Assembly (NCBI RefSeq): GCF_009707325.1
Contig: NZ_CP046103.1
Location: forward strand, 4,226,744 to 4,290,743
DNA length: 64,000 nucleotides
Origin: Pseudomonas sp. IB20
Lineage (GTDB): Bacteria; Pseudomonadota; Gammaproteobacteria; Pseudomonadales; Pseudomonadaceae
Direction: 5' to 3'
Position 1 is the first letter of the stretch, and every line of letters begins with the position of its first letter. The position numbers were made by a program, and so were the translations under genes. The notes beneath the pieces are model-generated. The model worked only from the letters and a program-made list of their open reading frames with translations, was not told the origin of the DNA and did no database searches. Shown here in pieces: positions 8,150-16,401 of the stretch.

Positions 8150-8917
8150 TCAAGTACTCAAGTAACGGGCGATCAACGCAATACCGCTGGCCAACACCAA
8201 CCACGTCACCAACCGCACAAAGGCTTCACGCGTCATGCGCATCGTCAGCCTGCGCCCGCACCACAGCCCCAAGGCCATCGCCGGTAACAGGCACAGCGCC
8301 AACATCAACAGCGGCAAATCAGCGTACACCCCGGCAATCAGGAACAAGCTCAAGCGCACCACCGTGCTGCAACTGATCAACGCGCTTTGCGTGGCCCGCG
8401 CCGCGTCCTTGGGCAAACGACTGTTCAGGTAGATCGCATATAAAAAGCCGCCACTGCCAAACAACGCACCAAACAACCCGCCCACGGTGCCCATGGGAAT
8501 CGACCAGCGGGCCGCCAGCTGCGTCGGCCGGGCTTTCACCGCCAGGCTGTAAATCGCATAGGCGCTGATAAACAGCCCCATCAATAGCAGCAACAGGTCC
8601 GAATGCAGGTTGAGCAAGAAGATCACACCGAGTGTGCAACCGATTGCCATGCACGGCAGCAATCGCAGCAGCTCCGGCGTGTTCACGTTCCGCCGTGATT
8701 GCAGCAGGTTGCCAAAGGCCGCGACGAAATCCAGCAGCACCAGCAGCGGGATGATTTTCGACAACGGCATAAACACAATCAGGATCGGCCCGGCGACCAG
8801 CGCCGTACCAAAGCCTGCGATACCGAACACGATATAGGCGACGACAATGCCGACGCCGATCACCAGCCAATCAACGCCGCCAAACGACCACTGGCTCATC
8901 AGCTCAACCGGGTTCAT
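8150..8917 (-). CDS. TauE/SafE family membrane exporter
   Basis: 255 residues with about eight hydrophobic segments arranged as two repeats, each with glycine-rich loops (GFGTALVAGP, GALFGSGGFLYAIYL). These are marks of TauE/SafE sulfite or organosulfonate exporters (DUF81). The ATG at 8917 was chosen over 8956 because AAGGAAG lies just upstream. It is divergent from a LysR gene that may regulate it. The substrate cannot be told from sequence. Confidence 0.85.
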   Translation of the reverse strand: MNPVELMSQWSFGGVDWLVIGVGIVVAYIVFGIAGFGTALVAGPILIVFMPLSKIIPLLVLLDFVAAFGNLLQSRRNVNTPELLRLLPCMAIGCTLGVIFLLNLHSDLLLLLMGLFISAYAIYSLAVKARPTQLAARWSIPMGTVGGLFGALFGSGGFLYAIYLNSRLPKDAARATQSALISCSTVVRLSLFLIAGVYADLPLLMLALCLLPAMALGLWCGRRLTMRMTREAFVRLVTWLVLASGIALIARYLST

Positions 8918-9016
8918 GGGCACTTCCTTGAAAGAGTTAGCCCCCACTTTAGCCATCGTCGAGTGTTGCGACTAATATCTTCAAAGCCCTCCACCTATCT
9001 CGAAAAGGCATGACGC

Positions 9017-9907
9017 GTGATCTCCACCCGCCAACTGCGCTACTTCGTCGAAATCGCCGACAGTGGCAGCTTCAGCGCCGCCGCCGAACGTCTGTTTGTG
9101 GCGCAATCGGCCCTGAGCCGACAGATCAAAGAGCTGGAAACCCAACTGCAAACCCCGCTGTTCGAACGCACCGCGCGCCAACCACGGCTGACGGCGGCTG
9201 GTGAAGCCTTCTACCCACGGGCGCGCAACCTGTTGGGCGAGTTGCTCAAGGCCAGCGAAATGGCCACACAGGTGGGCAACGGTCAGTTGGGCACGCTGCG
9301 CCTGAGCCATTCGAGCACCGTGCCGATGAGCGGCCCCTTGCTGCAAGGCATCAGCAACTGGCTGAAGCGTTGCCCTGGCGTGTCGATGGACATCGTCCAA
9401 CTTTCCTCCGAAGCGCAGTTGGAGGAAATCGCCGACGGCCGCCTCGAAGTCGGGCTGTTGCGCCTGCCGGTGTTGCGCCAGCGCGAAGGCGTGCGAGTGG
9501 TGCCTTTATACAGCGAACAACTGTTGCTGGCGGTGCCGCCTGATCACGCGCTGGCGCGCAGCACTGCGCCGGTGGCATTGGCGCAACTCAAGGACGAAGC
9601 ATTTATCTCGATCCCCCATCCCCAACGCGGCGGCCTGAGTTATCTGTCAGCCGAGTTGTGCATGCGCGCAGGATTTTTCCCCAAGGCGGCACGGGTGATG
9701 TCGCGCAAAACCAGGCAGTTGCAACTGATCCAGGCCGGCTTCGGTATTGCCTTGTTACCAAAATCCATGCAGGACATCGCCCCCGCCAACCTGCACTTTT
9801 TACCCCTGGCCGACCCGGACAGCCTCAGCACCGTGGCCCTGGCCTGCGCGCAGACGCCGAGCGCGCTGGTCGAGCAATTCTGCCAAACCTTGCACGAATG
9901 CCTATAA
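9017..9907 (+). CDS. LysR-family transcriptional regulator
   Basis: 296 residues with a GTG start. The N-terminal winged helix (about 3-62; LRYFVEIADSGSFSAAAERL) is followed by a periplasmic-binding-like effector domain from about 90. It is divergent from the TauE/SafE exporter with a gap of about 100 bp, the usual arrangement for a LysR controlling its neighbour. The effector is unknown. The frame ends 10 bp before xseA. Confidence 0.88.
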   Translation: MISTRQLRYFVEIADSGSFSAAAERLFVAQSALSRQIKELETQLQTPLFERTARQPRLTAAGEAFYPRARNLLGELLKASEMATQVGNGQLGTLRLSHSSTVPMSGPLLQGISNWLKRCPGVSMDIVQLSSEAQLEEIADGRLEVGLLRLPVLRQREGVRVVPLYSEQLLLAVPPDHALARSTAPVALAQLKDEAFISIPHPQRGGLSYLSAELCMRAGFFPKAARVMSRKTRQLQLIQAGFGIALLPKSMQDIAPANLHFLPLADPDSLSTVALACAQTPSALVEQFCQTLHECL

Positions 9908-9917
9908 ACTGCCGCCC

Positions 9918-11297
9918 ATGATTAAAGATCCTTTTGCCCGTCTGGGCCTGGACCGCGAAGTCCTGACTGTCAGCCAGCTCAACGGCCGCGCGCGGGTGTT
10001 GCTGGAAGACGTGTTCACCAATATCTGGGTCGAAGGCGAGATCTCCAACCTCGCCCGCCCGGCCTCCGGCCACGTGTATTTCACCCTCAAGGACAGCGGC
10101 GCCCAGGTACGTTGCGCGTTGTTTCGCAACAATGCCGCCAGGGTGCGCCAGGCGTTGAAAGATGGCCTGGCGGTGAAGGTGCGCGGCAAGGTCTCGCTGT
10201 TCGAGGGCCGGGGCGACTACCAGTTGATCCTCGACACCGTGGAGCCTGCCGGTGATGGTGCGCTGCGCCTGGCCTTCGATGCCTTGAAGGAAAAGCTCAG
10301 CGCTGAAGGCCTGTTCAGTGCCGAACGCAAGGTGCCGCTGCCGGCGCACCCGCAGAAGATCGGCATTATCAGTTCGCCTACCGGTGCGGTGATCCGCGAC
10401 ATCATCAGCGTGTTCCGCCGCCGTGCGCCGCAGGTGCAATTGACGTTGATCCCCACCGCCGTGCAAGGCCGCGAAGCGATCCCGCAGATTGTGCGCGCAC
10501 TGAAACTGGCCGACGCGCGCGGCTTCGACGCGTTGATCCTGGCCCGTGGCGGCGGCTCGTTGGAAGACCTGTGGTGCTTCAACGAAGAAGCCGTGGCCCG
10601 CGCGGTGGATGCTTGCGTTACGCCCATCGTCAGCGCCGTCGGCCATGAGACCGATGTGTCGATCACGGACTTTGTCGCAGACGTGCGCGCACCGACGCCC
10701 TCGGCCGCCGCGGAATTGCTCGCGCCGGACGCCAGCAATCTGGTGCGCCAGGTCGAAAGCCTGCATCGCCGCTTAGTCCTGTTGATGCGCAATCGGTTGA
10801 GCCACGACCGTCTGCGCCTGGAAGGCATGGCCCGCCGCCTGCGCCACCCTGGCGAACGGCTGCGCCAGCAGGCCCAGCGCCTGGATGACCTGGACATGCG
10901 CATGCGCCGCGCCTTCGAGCGCAGCCTCAATACCCGCCGCGAACGCCTGATTCGCCTGGAAACCCGCCTCGCCGGCCAACACCCGGGCCGCCAACTGGCC
11001 CTGCTGCGCCAACGCCTGGACAGCCTCGCCGAACGCCTGCCGCGTGCCATGCGCGAAGGTCTCAAGGCGCGGCGCCTGCAACTGCAAAGCCAGGTGCAGA
11101 CGCTGCAAGTGGTCAGCCCACTGGCGACCCTCGGCCGTGGCTACAGCATTTTGCTGGACGACCGCGGCCAGGCGATTCGCAATGCCGCGCAAACCCACAC
11201 CGGCCAGCGCCTGACCGCGCGCCTCGGTGAAGGCCAATTGCAGGTGCGGGTGGAAGACAACCACCTGACACCCGTCACCCTTTCGTTATTGGATTGA
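9918..11297 (+). CDS. xseA: Exodeoxyribonuclease VII large subunit
   Basis: 459 residues. An OB-fold nucleic-acid-binding domain (about 20-115; LEDVFTNIWVEGEISN) precedes the catalytic domain (GIISSPTGAVIRDI, LARGGGSLEDLWCFNEE, SAVGHETDVSI). A long coiled-coil segment rich in Arg/Leu follows. With the XseB small subunit, not in this window, it degrades single-stranded DNA into oligonucleotides. The M23 peptidase gene starts three bases after its stop, so the two are probably cotranscribed. Confidence 0.96.
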   Translation: MIKDPFARLGLDREVLTVSQLNGRARVLLEDVFTNIWVEGEISNLARPASGHVYFTLKDSGAQVRCALFRNNAARVRQALKDGLAVKVRGKVSLFEGRGDYQLILDTVEPAGDGALRLAFDALKEKLSAEGLFSAERKVPLPAHPQKIGIISSPTGAVIRDIISVFRRRAPQVQLTLIPTAVQGREAIPQIVRALKLADARGFDALILARGGGSLEDLWCFNEEAVARAVDACVTPIVSAVGHETDVSITDFVADVRAPTPSAAAELLAPDASNLVRQVESLHRRLVLLMRNRLSHDRLRLEGMARRLRHPGERLRQQAQRLDDLDMRMRRAFERSLNTRRERLIRLETRLAGQHPGRQLALLRQRLDSLAERLPRAMREGLKARRLQLQSQVQTLQVVSPLATLGRGYSILLDDRGQAIRNAAQTHTGQRLTARLGEGQLQVRVEDNHLTPVTLSLLD

Positions 11298-11300
11298 TTG

Positions 11301-12122
11301 ATGCCTCGTCTATTTAGCCTGCTGATGCTGTTGTGCCTCACCGTCAATGCCCACGCCGACAGCTACATCACTCGGCTGCTGAACAAGCCGGTGCCCGGTG
11401 GCGTTGCAGTGGTCGACCTGGGTGCTTCGGCAACGGCGCCGAAAGCGACCTACCAAAACCGACCGGTATTGGTGGTCAAGGAACAGAACAACTGGCTGGC
11501 GATCGTCGGGATTCCGCTTGCGGTTAAACCCGGCACCCAACGCATCGCCAGTGGCGGGCAAAACCTGCCGTTTGTGGTGGGCTTCAAGAAGTACCCCGAG
11601 CAGCACATCACGTTGAAGAACAAAAGCCAGGTGAACCCAGACCCGGCGCAGCTCAAACGCATCGAGGGCGAGTTGGCCGTGCAGCTCAAGGCTTACCGCA
11701 GTTTCAGCCCGAACACGCCAAGCAACTTGCTGCTGGATAAACCCGTCAATGGGCCGCTGTCGAGCAAGTTTGGTGTGCGCCGGTTCTTTAACGGCGAGGA
11801 GCGCAACCCGCATTCTGGCCTGGACTTCGCTGTCGGCGCCGGCACGCCGATCAAAACCCCGGCGGGAGGTAAAGTGATCCTGACCGGCAACTACTTCTTC
11901 AACGGCAACACCGTGTTCGTCGACCACGGCCAAGGCTTTATCAGCATGTTCTGCCACATGTCGAAGATCGACGTGAAGGTGGGCGATCAACTGGCACGCG
12001 GTGCGGTGGTGGGCAAGGTCGGCTCGACAGGCCGTGCGACCGGGCCGCACATGCACTGGAACATCAGCCTCAACGATGCACGAGTGGACCCAGCGATTTT
12101 TATCGGCGCCTTCCAGCCCTGA
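11301..12122 (+). CDS. M23-family metallopeptidase (LytM-like), exported
   Basis: 273 residues with a signal peptide (about 1-20, cleaved after NAHA). The C-terminal peptidase M23/LasA-type domain has the metal-ligand motifs HSGLDFAVG and HMHWNISL, with the first ligand His and Asp intact. Active M23 enzymes cut peptidoglycan cross-bridges, and LytM-like relatives may instead activate amidases. The ATG at 11301 follows the xseA stop by three bases; an in-frame TTG lies just before it. It is followed by a noncoding stretch and leuA. Confidence 0.88.
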   Translation: MPRLFSLLMLLCLTVNAHADSYITRLLNKPVPGGVAVVDLGASATAPKATYQNRPVLVVKEQNNWLAIVGIPLAVKPGTQRIASGGQNLPFVVGFKKYPEQHITLKNKSQVNPDPAQLKRIEGELAVQLKAYRSFSPNTPSNLLLDKPVNGPLSSKFGVRRFFNGEERNPHSGLDFAVGAGTPIKTPAGGKVILTGNYFFNGNTVFVDHGQGFISMFCHMSKIDVKVGDQLARGAVVGKVGSTGRATGPHMHWNISLNDARVDPAIFIGAFQP

Positions 12123-12237
12123 GATGATCGGTGGGGCCGCAAGCTTCATCGCGGCAAATGTCATTAGCCACTAATACAGCTACAAAATCTCGCCCACTCG
12201 CTCAAAGCAAGAACTTCTCTCAATTTTTAGCGACTGC
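12123..12237. other. Noncoding stretch before the leuA leader
   Basis: AT-richer than its surroundings, with no frame of note and no clear terminator after the M23 gene. It forms the first part of the 317 bp gap before leuA, which also holds the candidate promoter and leader peptide listed separately. Confidence 0.6.
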
Positions 12238-12266
12238 TTGCCATCTTTCACCCCTGCGGTTAGGGT
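12238..12266 (+). promoter_or_regulatory. Candidate leuA leader promoter
   Basis: TTGCCA (12238-12243) and TAGGGT (12261-12266) are 17 bp apart. Initiation would fall near 12272-12274, at or just before the leader ATG, so the leader transcript might be almost leaderless. The -10 is weak. Confidence 0.4.
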
Positions 12267-12273
12267 TGAGCTT

Positions 12274-12351
12274 ATGAAAACCTCTCACACCCTCATTCAG
12301 CTCCGCCAGCACCGCAGCCTGTGCCTCGTCAGCGCACGACTGCCAGGCTGA
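12274..12351 (+). CDS. Putative leader peptide of leuA (25 aa)
   Basis: A 25-codon frame begins MKTSHTLIQLRQHRS and ends LCLVSARLPG before TGA. It contains five leucines but no run of Leu codons, unlike the classical enterobacterial leu leader. It lies 88 bp before leuA and directly after the candidate promoter, with only a weak ribosome site. I infer control of leuA by translation of this frame. The sequence after it (12352-12439) forms only a weak GGCCG/CGGCC pairing and no clear terminator, so the mechanism is open. Confidence 0.55.
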   Translation: MKTSHTLIQLRQHRSLCLVSARLPG

Positions 12352-12439
12352 ATCGATCTGCCTCGTCCCACGCTTCATCCCCAAAAATAGTTACACGGCA
12401 GGCCGCCTTTTCTCGGCCCCTACAACAAAGGATTTCCCG

Positions 12440-14119
12440 ATGAGCATGCTCAAAGACCCGTCTTCGAAGTACCGCGCGTTCCCGACCATCGATATCCCGG
12501 ACCGCACCTGGCCGTCGAAAACCATCACCGAAGCGCCGATCTGGTGCAGCTCCGACCTGCGTGATGGCAACCAGTCGCTGATCGAGCCGATGGACGCCGC
12601 GAAAAAACTGCGTTTCTGGAAGACCCTGGTTGCGGTGGGCGTGAAGGAAATCGAAGCCTCGTTCCCGGCCGCTTCGCAAACCGACTTCGACTTCGTGCGC
12701 ACCTTGATCGAAGACAATCACATCCCCGAGGACACCACCATCCAGGTGCTGACCCAGGGCCGTGAAGACTTGATCGCCCGTACCTTCGAATCCCTGCGCG
12801 GCGCCAAGAAAGCCATCGTGCATTTGTACAACGCCACCTCGCCGTCGTTCCGCCGCATTGTGTTCAACCAGGACAAGGACGGCATCAAGGCCATCGCCGT
12901 CAACGCGGCCAAGCTGTTCGTCAAATACGCCGCCCAGCAGCCGGAAACCCAGTGGACCTTCGAATATTCCCCGGAGACCTTCAGCGCCACTGAGCTGGAG
13001 TTCGCCAAGGAAGTGTGTGACGCGGTGATCGAGGTGTGGAACCCAACACCTGAGCACAAGATGATCCTCAACTTGCCAGCCACCGTTGAATGCGCCACAC
13101 CGAACATCTATGCCGACCAGATCGAGTGGTTCGGTCGCCATATCAACCGCCGTGACAGCGTTATCATCAGCCTGCACACCCACAACGACCGTGGCACTGG
13201 CGTGGCCGCCACCGAGCTGGGCCTGATGGCCGGCGCCGACCGTGTCGAAGGCTGCCTGTTCGGCAACGGCGAGCGCACCGGTAACGTCGACCTGGTCACT
13301 GTGGCACTGAACATGTACACCCAAGGCCTCGACCCGCAGCTGGACTTTTCCGACATCGACGGCGTGCGCAAAGTCGTCGAGGAGTGCAACCAGATCCAGG
13401 TGCACCCACGTCACCCGTACGTCGGCGACTTGGTGCACACCGCGTTCTCCGGTTCCCACCAGGACGCGATCCGCAAAGGTTTCACCCAGCAGAAAGCCGA
13501 CGCACTGTGGGAAGTACCGTACTTGCCGCTCGACCCGGCCGACATTGGCCGCAGCTACGAGGCGGTGATTCGTGTGAATAGCCAGTCGGGCAAAGGCGGC
13601 ATCGCCTACCTGCTGGAGCAGGAATACGACATCAGCTTGCCGCGTCGCATGCAGATCGAGTTCAGCCAAGTGGTGCAGGCTGAAACCGACCGCGTGGGTC
13701 TTGAGATGACCGCACCGCAGATCTACGCTTTGCTGCAGCGTGAATACCTGCAAGCCAACACCCCGTATGCGCTGGTCAGCCATCGCCTGCAGGAAGAGAA
13801 CGGCAACAGCTTTGTCGAGGTGGAAGTCTCGGGCAAGGGCCAGGGCGAAACCAACCTGCACTGGAAAGGCAAAGGCAACGGCGCCCTGGAAGCGCTGGTG
13901 GCTGGCCTGCCGATTGGCGTGGAGATCATGGACTACAACGAACATGCCATCGGTGCAGGCACCAACGCCAAGGCGGCGGCCTACATTGAACTGCGTGTGA
14001 ACGGCGAGCGCCCAGTGCATGGCGTGGGCATTGATGAAAACATCACCACAGCGAGCTTCAAGGCGCTGTTCAGTGCGCTGAACCGTTCGTTGAGTCAGCA
14101 GGAAGCGAAAGCGGCGTAA
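12440..14119 (+). CDS. leuA: 2-isopropylmalate synthase
   Basis: 559 residues. First committed step of leucine synthesis: condenses acetyl-CoA with 2-oxoisovalerate. HMGL-like catalytic barrel (DLRDGNQSLIEPM with the metal-binding Asp, SLHTHNDRGTGVA with the HxH ligands, GNGERTGNVD), then the C-terminal LeuA dimer/leucine-feedback domain from about 430. The length matches the longer class of LeuA. AAAGGA lies eight bases before the ATG. Transcribed alone, ending at a strong hairpin. Probably controlled both by leucine feedback on the enzyme and by the leader ORF upstream. Confidence 0.97.
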   Translation: MSMLKDPSSKYRAFPTIDIPDRTWPSKTITEAPIWCSSDLRDGNQSLIEPMDAAKKLRFWKTLVAVGVKEIEASFPAASQTDFDFVRTLIEDNHIPEDTTIQVLTQGREDLIARTFESLRGAKKAIVHLYNATSPSFRRIVFNQDKDGIKAIAVNAAKLFVKYAAQQPETQWTFEYSPETFSATELEFAKEVCDAVIEVWNPTPEHKMILNLPATVECATPNIYADQIEWFGRHINRRDSVIISLHTHNDRGTGVAATELGLMAGADRVEGCLFGNGERTGNVDLVTVALNMYTQGLDPQLDFSDIDGVRKVVEECNQIQVHPRHPYVGDLVHTAFSGSHQDAIRKGFTQQKADALWEVPYLPLDPADIGRSYEAVIRVNSQSGKGGIAYLLEQEYDISLPRRMQIEFSQVVQAETDRVGLEMTAPQIYALLQREYLQANTPYALVSHRLQEENGNSFVEVEVSGKGQGETNLHWKGKGNGALEALVAGLPIGVEIMDYNEHAIGAGTNAKAAAYIELRVNGERPVHGVGIDENITTASFKALFSALNRSLSQQEAKAA

Positions 14120-14137
14120 GCCGGTGCGCTGAAATGC

Positions 14138-14174
14138 AAAAGGCCCCTGGGTGAGAACTTAGGGGCCTTTTTTG
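14138..14174 (+). terminator. Rho-independent terminator after leuA
   Basis: AAAGGCCCCT pairs with AGGGGCCTTT, followed by a T run. It is 19 bp past the leuA stop. Confidence 0.9.
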
Positions 14175-14264
14175 TTGGGCGGCAGATTTGTGTGGTTTGT
14201 AAGGGCCTCATCGCGGCATCTACACAACCGCCAGTGGACACAAAATCTGAAGCAACCGAGCTTT

Positions 14265-14295
14265 TGTGGCGAGCGGGCTTGCCCGCGATAGCGGT
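14265..14295. repeat. REP element
   Basis: TGTGGCGAGCGGGCTTGCCC followed by GCGATAGCGGTG is a Pseudomonas REP unit. It abuts the stop of the omega-amidase gene. Confidence 0.75.
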
Positions 14296-14298
14296 GTA

Positions 14299-15090
14299 TC
14301 AGACAAACTGAAACCTATCGGCATCCAGGTTCGCCGGAAACTTGGTGCGATACGCCGCCAGCTCGGCCGCTTCCAGGCATACCTGAAACACCCCATCCGC
14401 CTCCCCCGCACTCAACAAGGTCTCACCCTGGAAATCCAGCACTTGGCTGTCTCCGGTGTAGGCAAAGCCTTTGCCATCGGTACCCACCCGGTTCACCGCC
14501 GCCACGTAGCACAGATTTTCGATGGCTCGTGCTGGCAATAACCGATTCCAGTGCTGGCGCCGTGCACCCGGCCAGTTGGCGGTGTACAGCAGCAAGTCCG
14601 TGTCCTGCGCATCACGGCTCCACACCGGGAAGCGCAGGTCGTAGCAAATCAACGGCCGAATACGCCAGCCCTTCAACTCGAACTGCACCTGACGCTCGCC
14701 CGGCGTGTAGTGGTCGTGCTCGCCGGCCATACGGAACAGGTGGCGCTTGTCGTAATGCAGCACCTCGCCATCCGGCCGCGCCCAGAGCAGGCGGTTGCGG
14801 TGGCTGCCGTCGGCGGCTTGGATGATCACGCTGCCGGTGATCACCGCGTTGTATTTGGCCGCCTGGGCCAGGAGCCACTCATGGGTGGGGCCATTTTCGC
14901 GCTCGGCGAGCGTGGCCGACTCCATCGAGAAGCCGGTGGTGAACATTTCCGGCAATACGATCAGGTCGGCGCCTTGGGCTTGTTCCAGCAGCAACTCGAA
15001 ATGCTCGAAGTTGGCCTGACGGTCATGCCACACCAGGCTGGTCTGGACCAGGGCGATATTCAGGTCGGGTAATGCACTCAGATCACGCAT
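14299..15090 (-). CDS. Omega-amidase of the nitrilase superfamily (YafV-like)
   Basis: 263 residues with the Glu-Lys-Cys catalytic triad of carbon-nitrogen hydrolases: LPEMFTTGF (Glu), YDKRHLF (Lys), LICYDLRFPVW (Cys). Family members hydrolyse 2-oxoglutaramate or 2-oxosuccinamate. The start overlaps the end of the upstream aminotransferase gene by 13 bp. That coupling fits a pathway in which the transaminase turns glutamine into 2-oxoglutaramate and this enzyme removes the ammonia. Confidence 0.9.
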   Translation of the reverse strand: MRDLSALPDLNIALVQTSLVWHDRQANFEHFELLLEQAQGADLIVLPEMFTTGFSMESATLAERENGPTHEWLLAQAAKYNAVITGSVIIQAADGSHRNRLLWARPDGEVLHYDKRHLFRMAGEHDHYTPGERQVQFELKGWRIRPLICYDLRFPVWSRDAQDTDLLLYTANWPGARRQHWNRLLPARAIENLCYVAAVNRVGTDGKGFAYTGDSQVLDFQGETLLSAGEADGVFQVCLEAAELAAYRTKFPANLDADRFQFV

Positions 15091-16226
15091 AGTTTCTCAG
15101 CTGCTTGTCGCAGCGTTTCCTCGCGTTTGGCAAAGCACAGGCGCACCAGGCGCTGGCCTTGGGGTGGGTGCTGGTAGAACACCGAGACCGGAATCGTCGC
15201 CACGCCGTGCTCGCGGGTCATCCACAGTGACATGGCGACGTCATCCAGGTCCGGGCGAATCTGTGAGTAATCCACCAGTTGAAAGTAAGTACCGGTCACC
15301 CGGGTAAAGCTGAAACGCGACGGCACCAGCAGGTCGCAGAACAGGTCGCGCTTGGCCTGGTAGAAGGCCGGCAGTTCTTCGACGTGTTCCGGGTGTTCGG
15401 CCATGAAGTCCGCCAAAGCGTACTGCAAAGGGGTCACGCCGCAGAAGTTGACATATTGATGCACCTTGCGCAGTTCAGCGGTCAGAGCGGCGGGCGCGAC
15501 CACGTAGCCGGTTTTCCAGCCGGTGACGTGATAGGTCTTGCCGAAGGAGCTGACCACGAACGCACGCTGATACAGCTCTTCGTGGGCCAACACGCTGACA
15601 TGGGGTACGCCATCGAACACCAAGTGTTCGTAGACTTCATCGCTGACCAGATAGATATCGCGGTCGCGGATCAGTTCGGCCAACTGGTCCAGTTCGGCGC
15701 GACTGATCAGTGCGCCGGTCGGGTTGTGCGGGGTGTTGAGGATGATCATGCGTGTGCGCGGTGACAACGCGGCCTTGATCCTTTCAAAGTCCAAGGCGAA
15801 GCCTTGCAGGCTCAGTTGTACATGCACGCAGCGGCCACCGGCCAGTTCGACCGAGGGCTCATAGCTGTCGTAGCTGGGGTCGAACACGATGACTTCATCG
15901 CCGTTGCGAATCACCGCTTGAATCGCGCAGAAAATCGCGGCGGTGGCGCCAGGAGTGATGGTCACTTCGCTGTCGGGGTTGACTGTCGCGCCATAGCTAC
16001 GGGCGATCTTGGCGGCCACTTGCTGACGCAGGGCCGGCAGGCCGGTCATCGGTGAATACTGGTTATGCCCGCTGGCGACGTGCTTACCGACCGCATCGAG
16101 TAATGCTTTAGGGCCATTGAAATCGGGAAAGCCCTGGGACAGGTTGAGTGCGCCGGTCTCGGCAGCGAGTTGCGACATGGTGGTGAAAATGGTCGTGCCG
16201 ACATTCGGCAGCTTGCTGGTGATCAT
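15078..16226 (-). CDS. PLP-dependent aminotransferase (methionine/glutamine type, YbdL-like)
   Basis: 382 residues, fold type I class I/II aminotransferase. The PLP lysine lies in SSFGKTYHVTGWK, with the NTPHNPTG and SDEVYEHL signatures also present. The YbdL/KAT family transfers amino groups from methionine, glutamine or aromatic amino acids to 2-oxoacids. It precedes and overlaps the omega-amidase gene, so the pair probably works in methionine salvage: glutamine donates its amino group and the amidase makes the step irreversible. Confidence 0.9.
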   Translation of the reverse strand: MITSKLPNVGTTIFTTMSQLAAETGALNLSQGFPDFNGPKALLDAVGKHVASGHNQYSPMTGLPALRQQVAAKIARSYGATVNPDSEVTITPGATAAIFCAIQAVIRNGDEVIVFDPSYDSYEPSVELAGGRCVHVQLSLQGFALDFERIKAALSPRTRMIILNTPHNPTGALISRAELDQLAELIRDRDIYLVSDEVYEHLVFDGVPHVSVLAHEELYQRAFVVSSFGKTYHVTGWKTGYVVAPAALTAELRKVHQYVNFCGVTPLQYALADFMAEHPEHVEELPAFYQAKRDLFCDLLVPSRFSFTRVTGTYFQLVDYSQIRPDLDDVAMSLWMTREHGVATIPVSVFYQHPPQGQRLVRLCFAKREETLRQAAEKLCVI

Positions 16227-16297
16227 CGGAGGCCCCTGCAGGTGAGCCTCAAGTTTTAAGCTGCCGGCTGCGTGGGGTCAAGGCACAAACCATCGCG

Positions 16298-16326
16298 CAC
16301 AAAAAAGGGCTCCAAAGGAGCCCTCT
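16298..16326 (-). terminator. Rho-independent terminator after der
   Basis: On the minus strand AGGGCTCC pairs with GGAGCCCT and runs into TTTTTT. It is the distal of two duplicated hairpins; the copy nearer der has the same stem without the T run. Confidence 0.85.
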
Positions 16327-16381
16327 CTTGCAGCGTGCAGCACTGCAGGGCTCCAAAGGAGCCCTCTCTTGCAGCGTGCAG
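16306..16381. repeat. Tandemly duplicated terminator region (35 bp copies, period 41)
   Basis: Positions 16306-16340 and 16347-16381 are identical and separated by six bases. Each copy carries the GGGCTCC-AAA-GGAGCCC hairpin downstream of der. Confidence 0.95.
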
Positions 16382-16401
16382 CTTACGACCTGAAGCGGCG
16401 T

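Noticed and set aside
12329..14020. Minus-strand frame of 563 codons over leuA
   Set aside because: Antisense shadow of leuA produced by strong codon bias; no motif.
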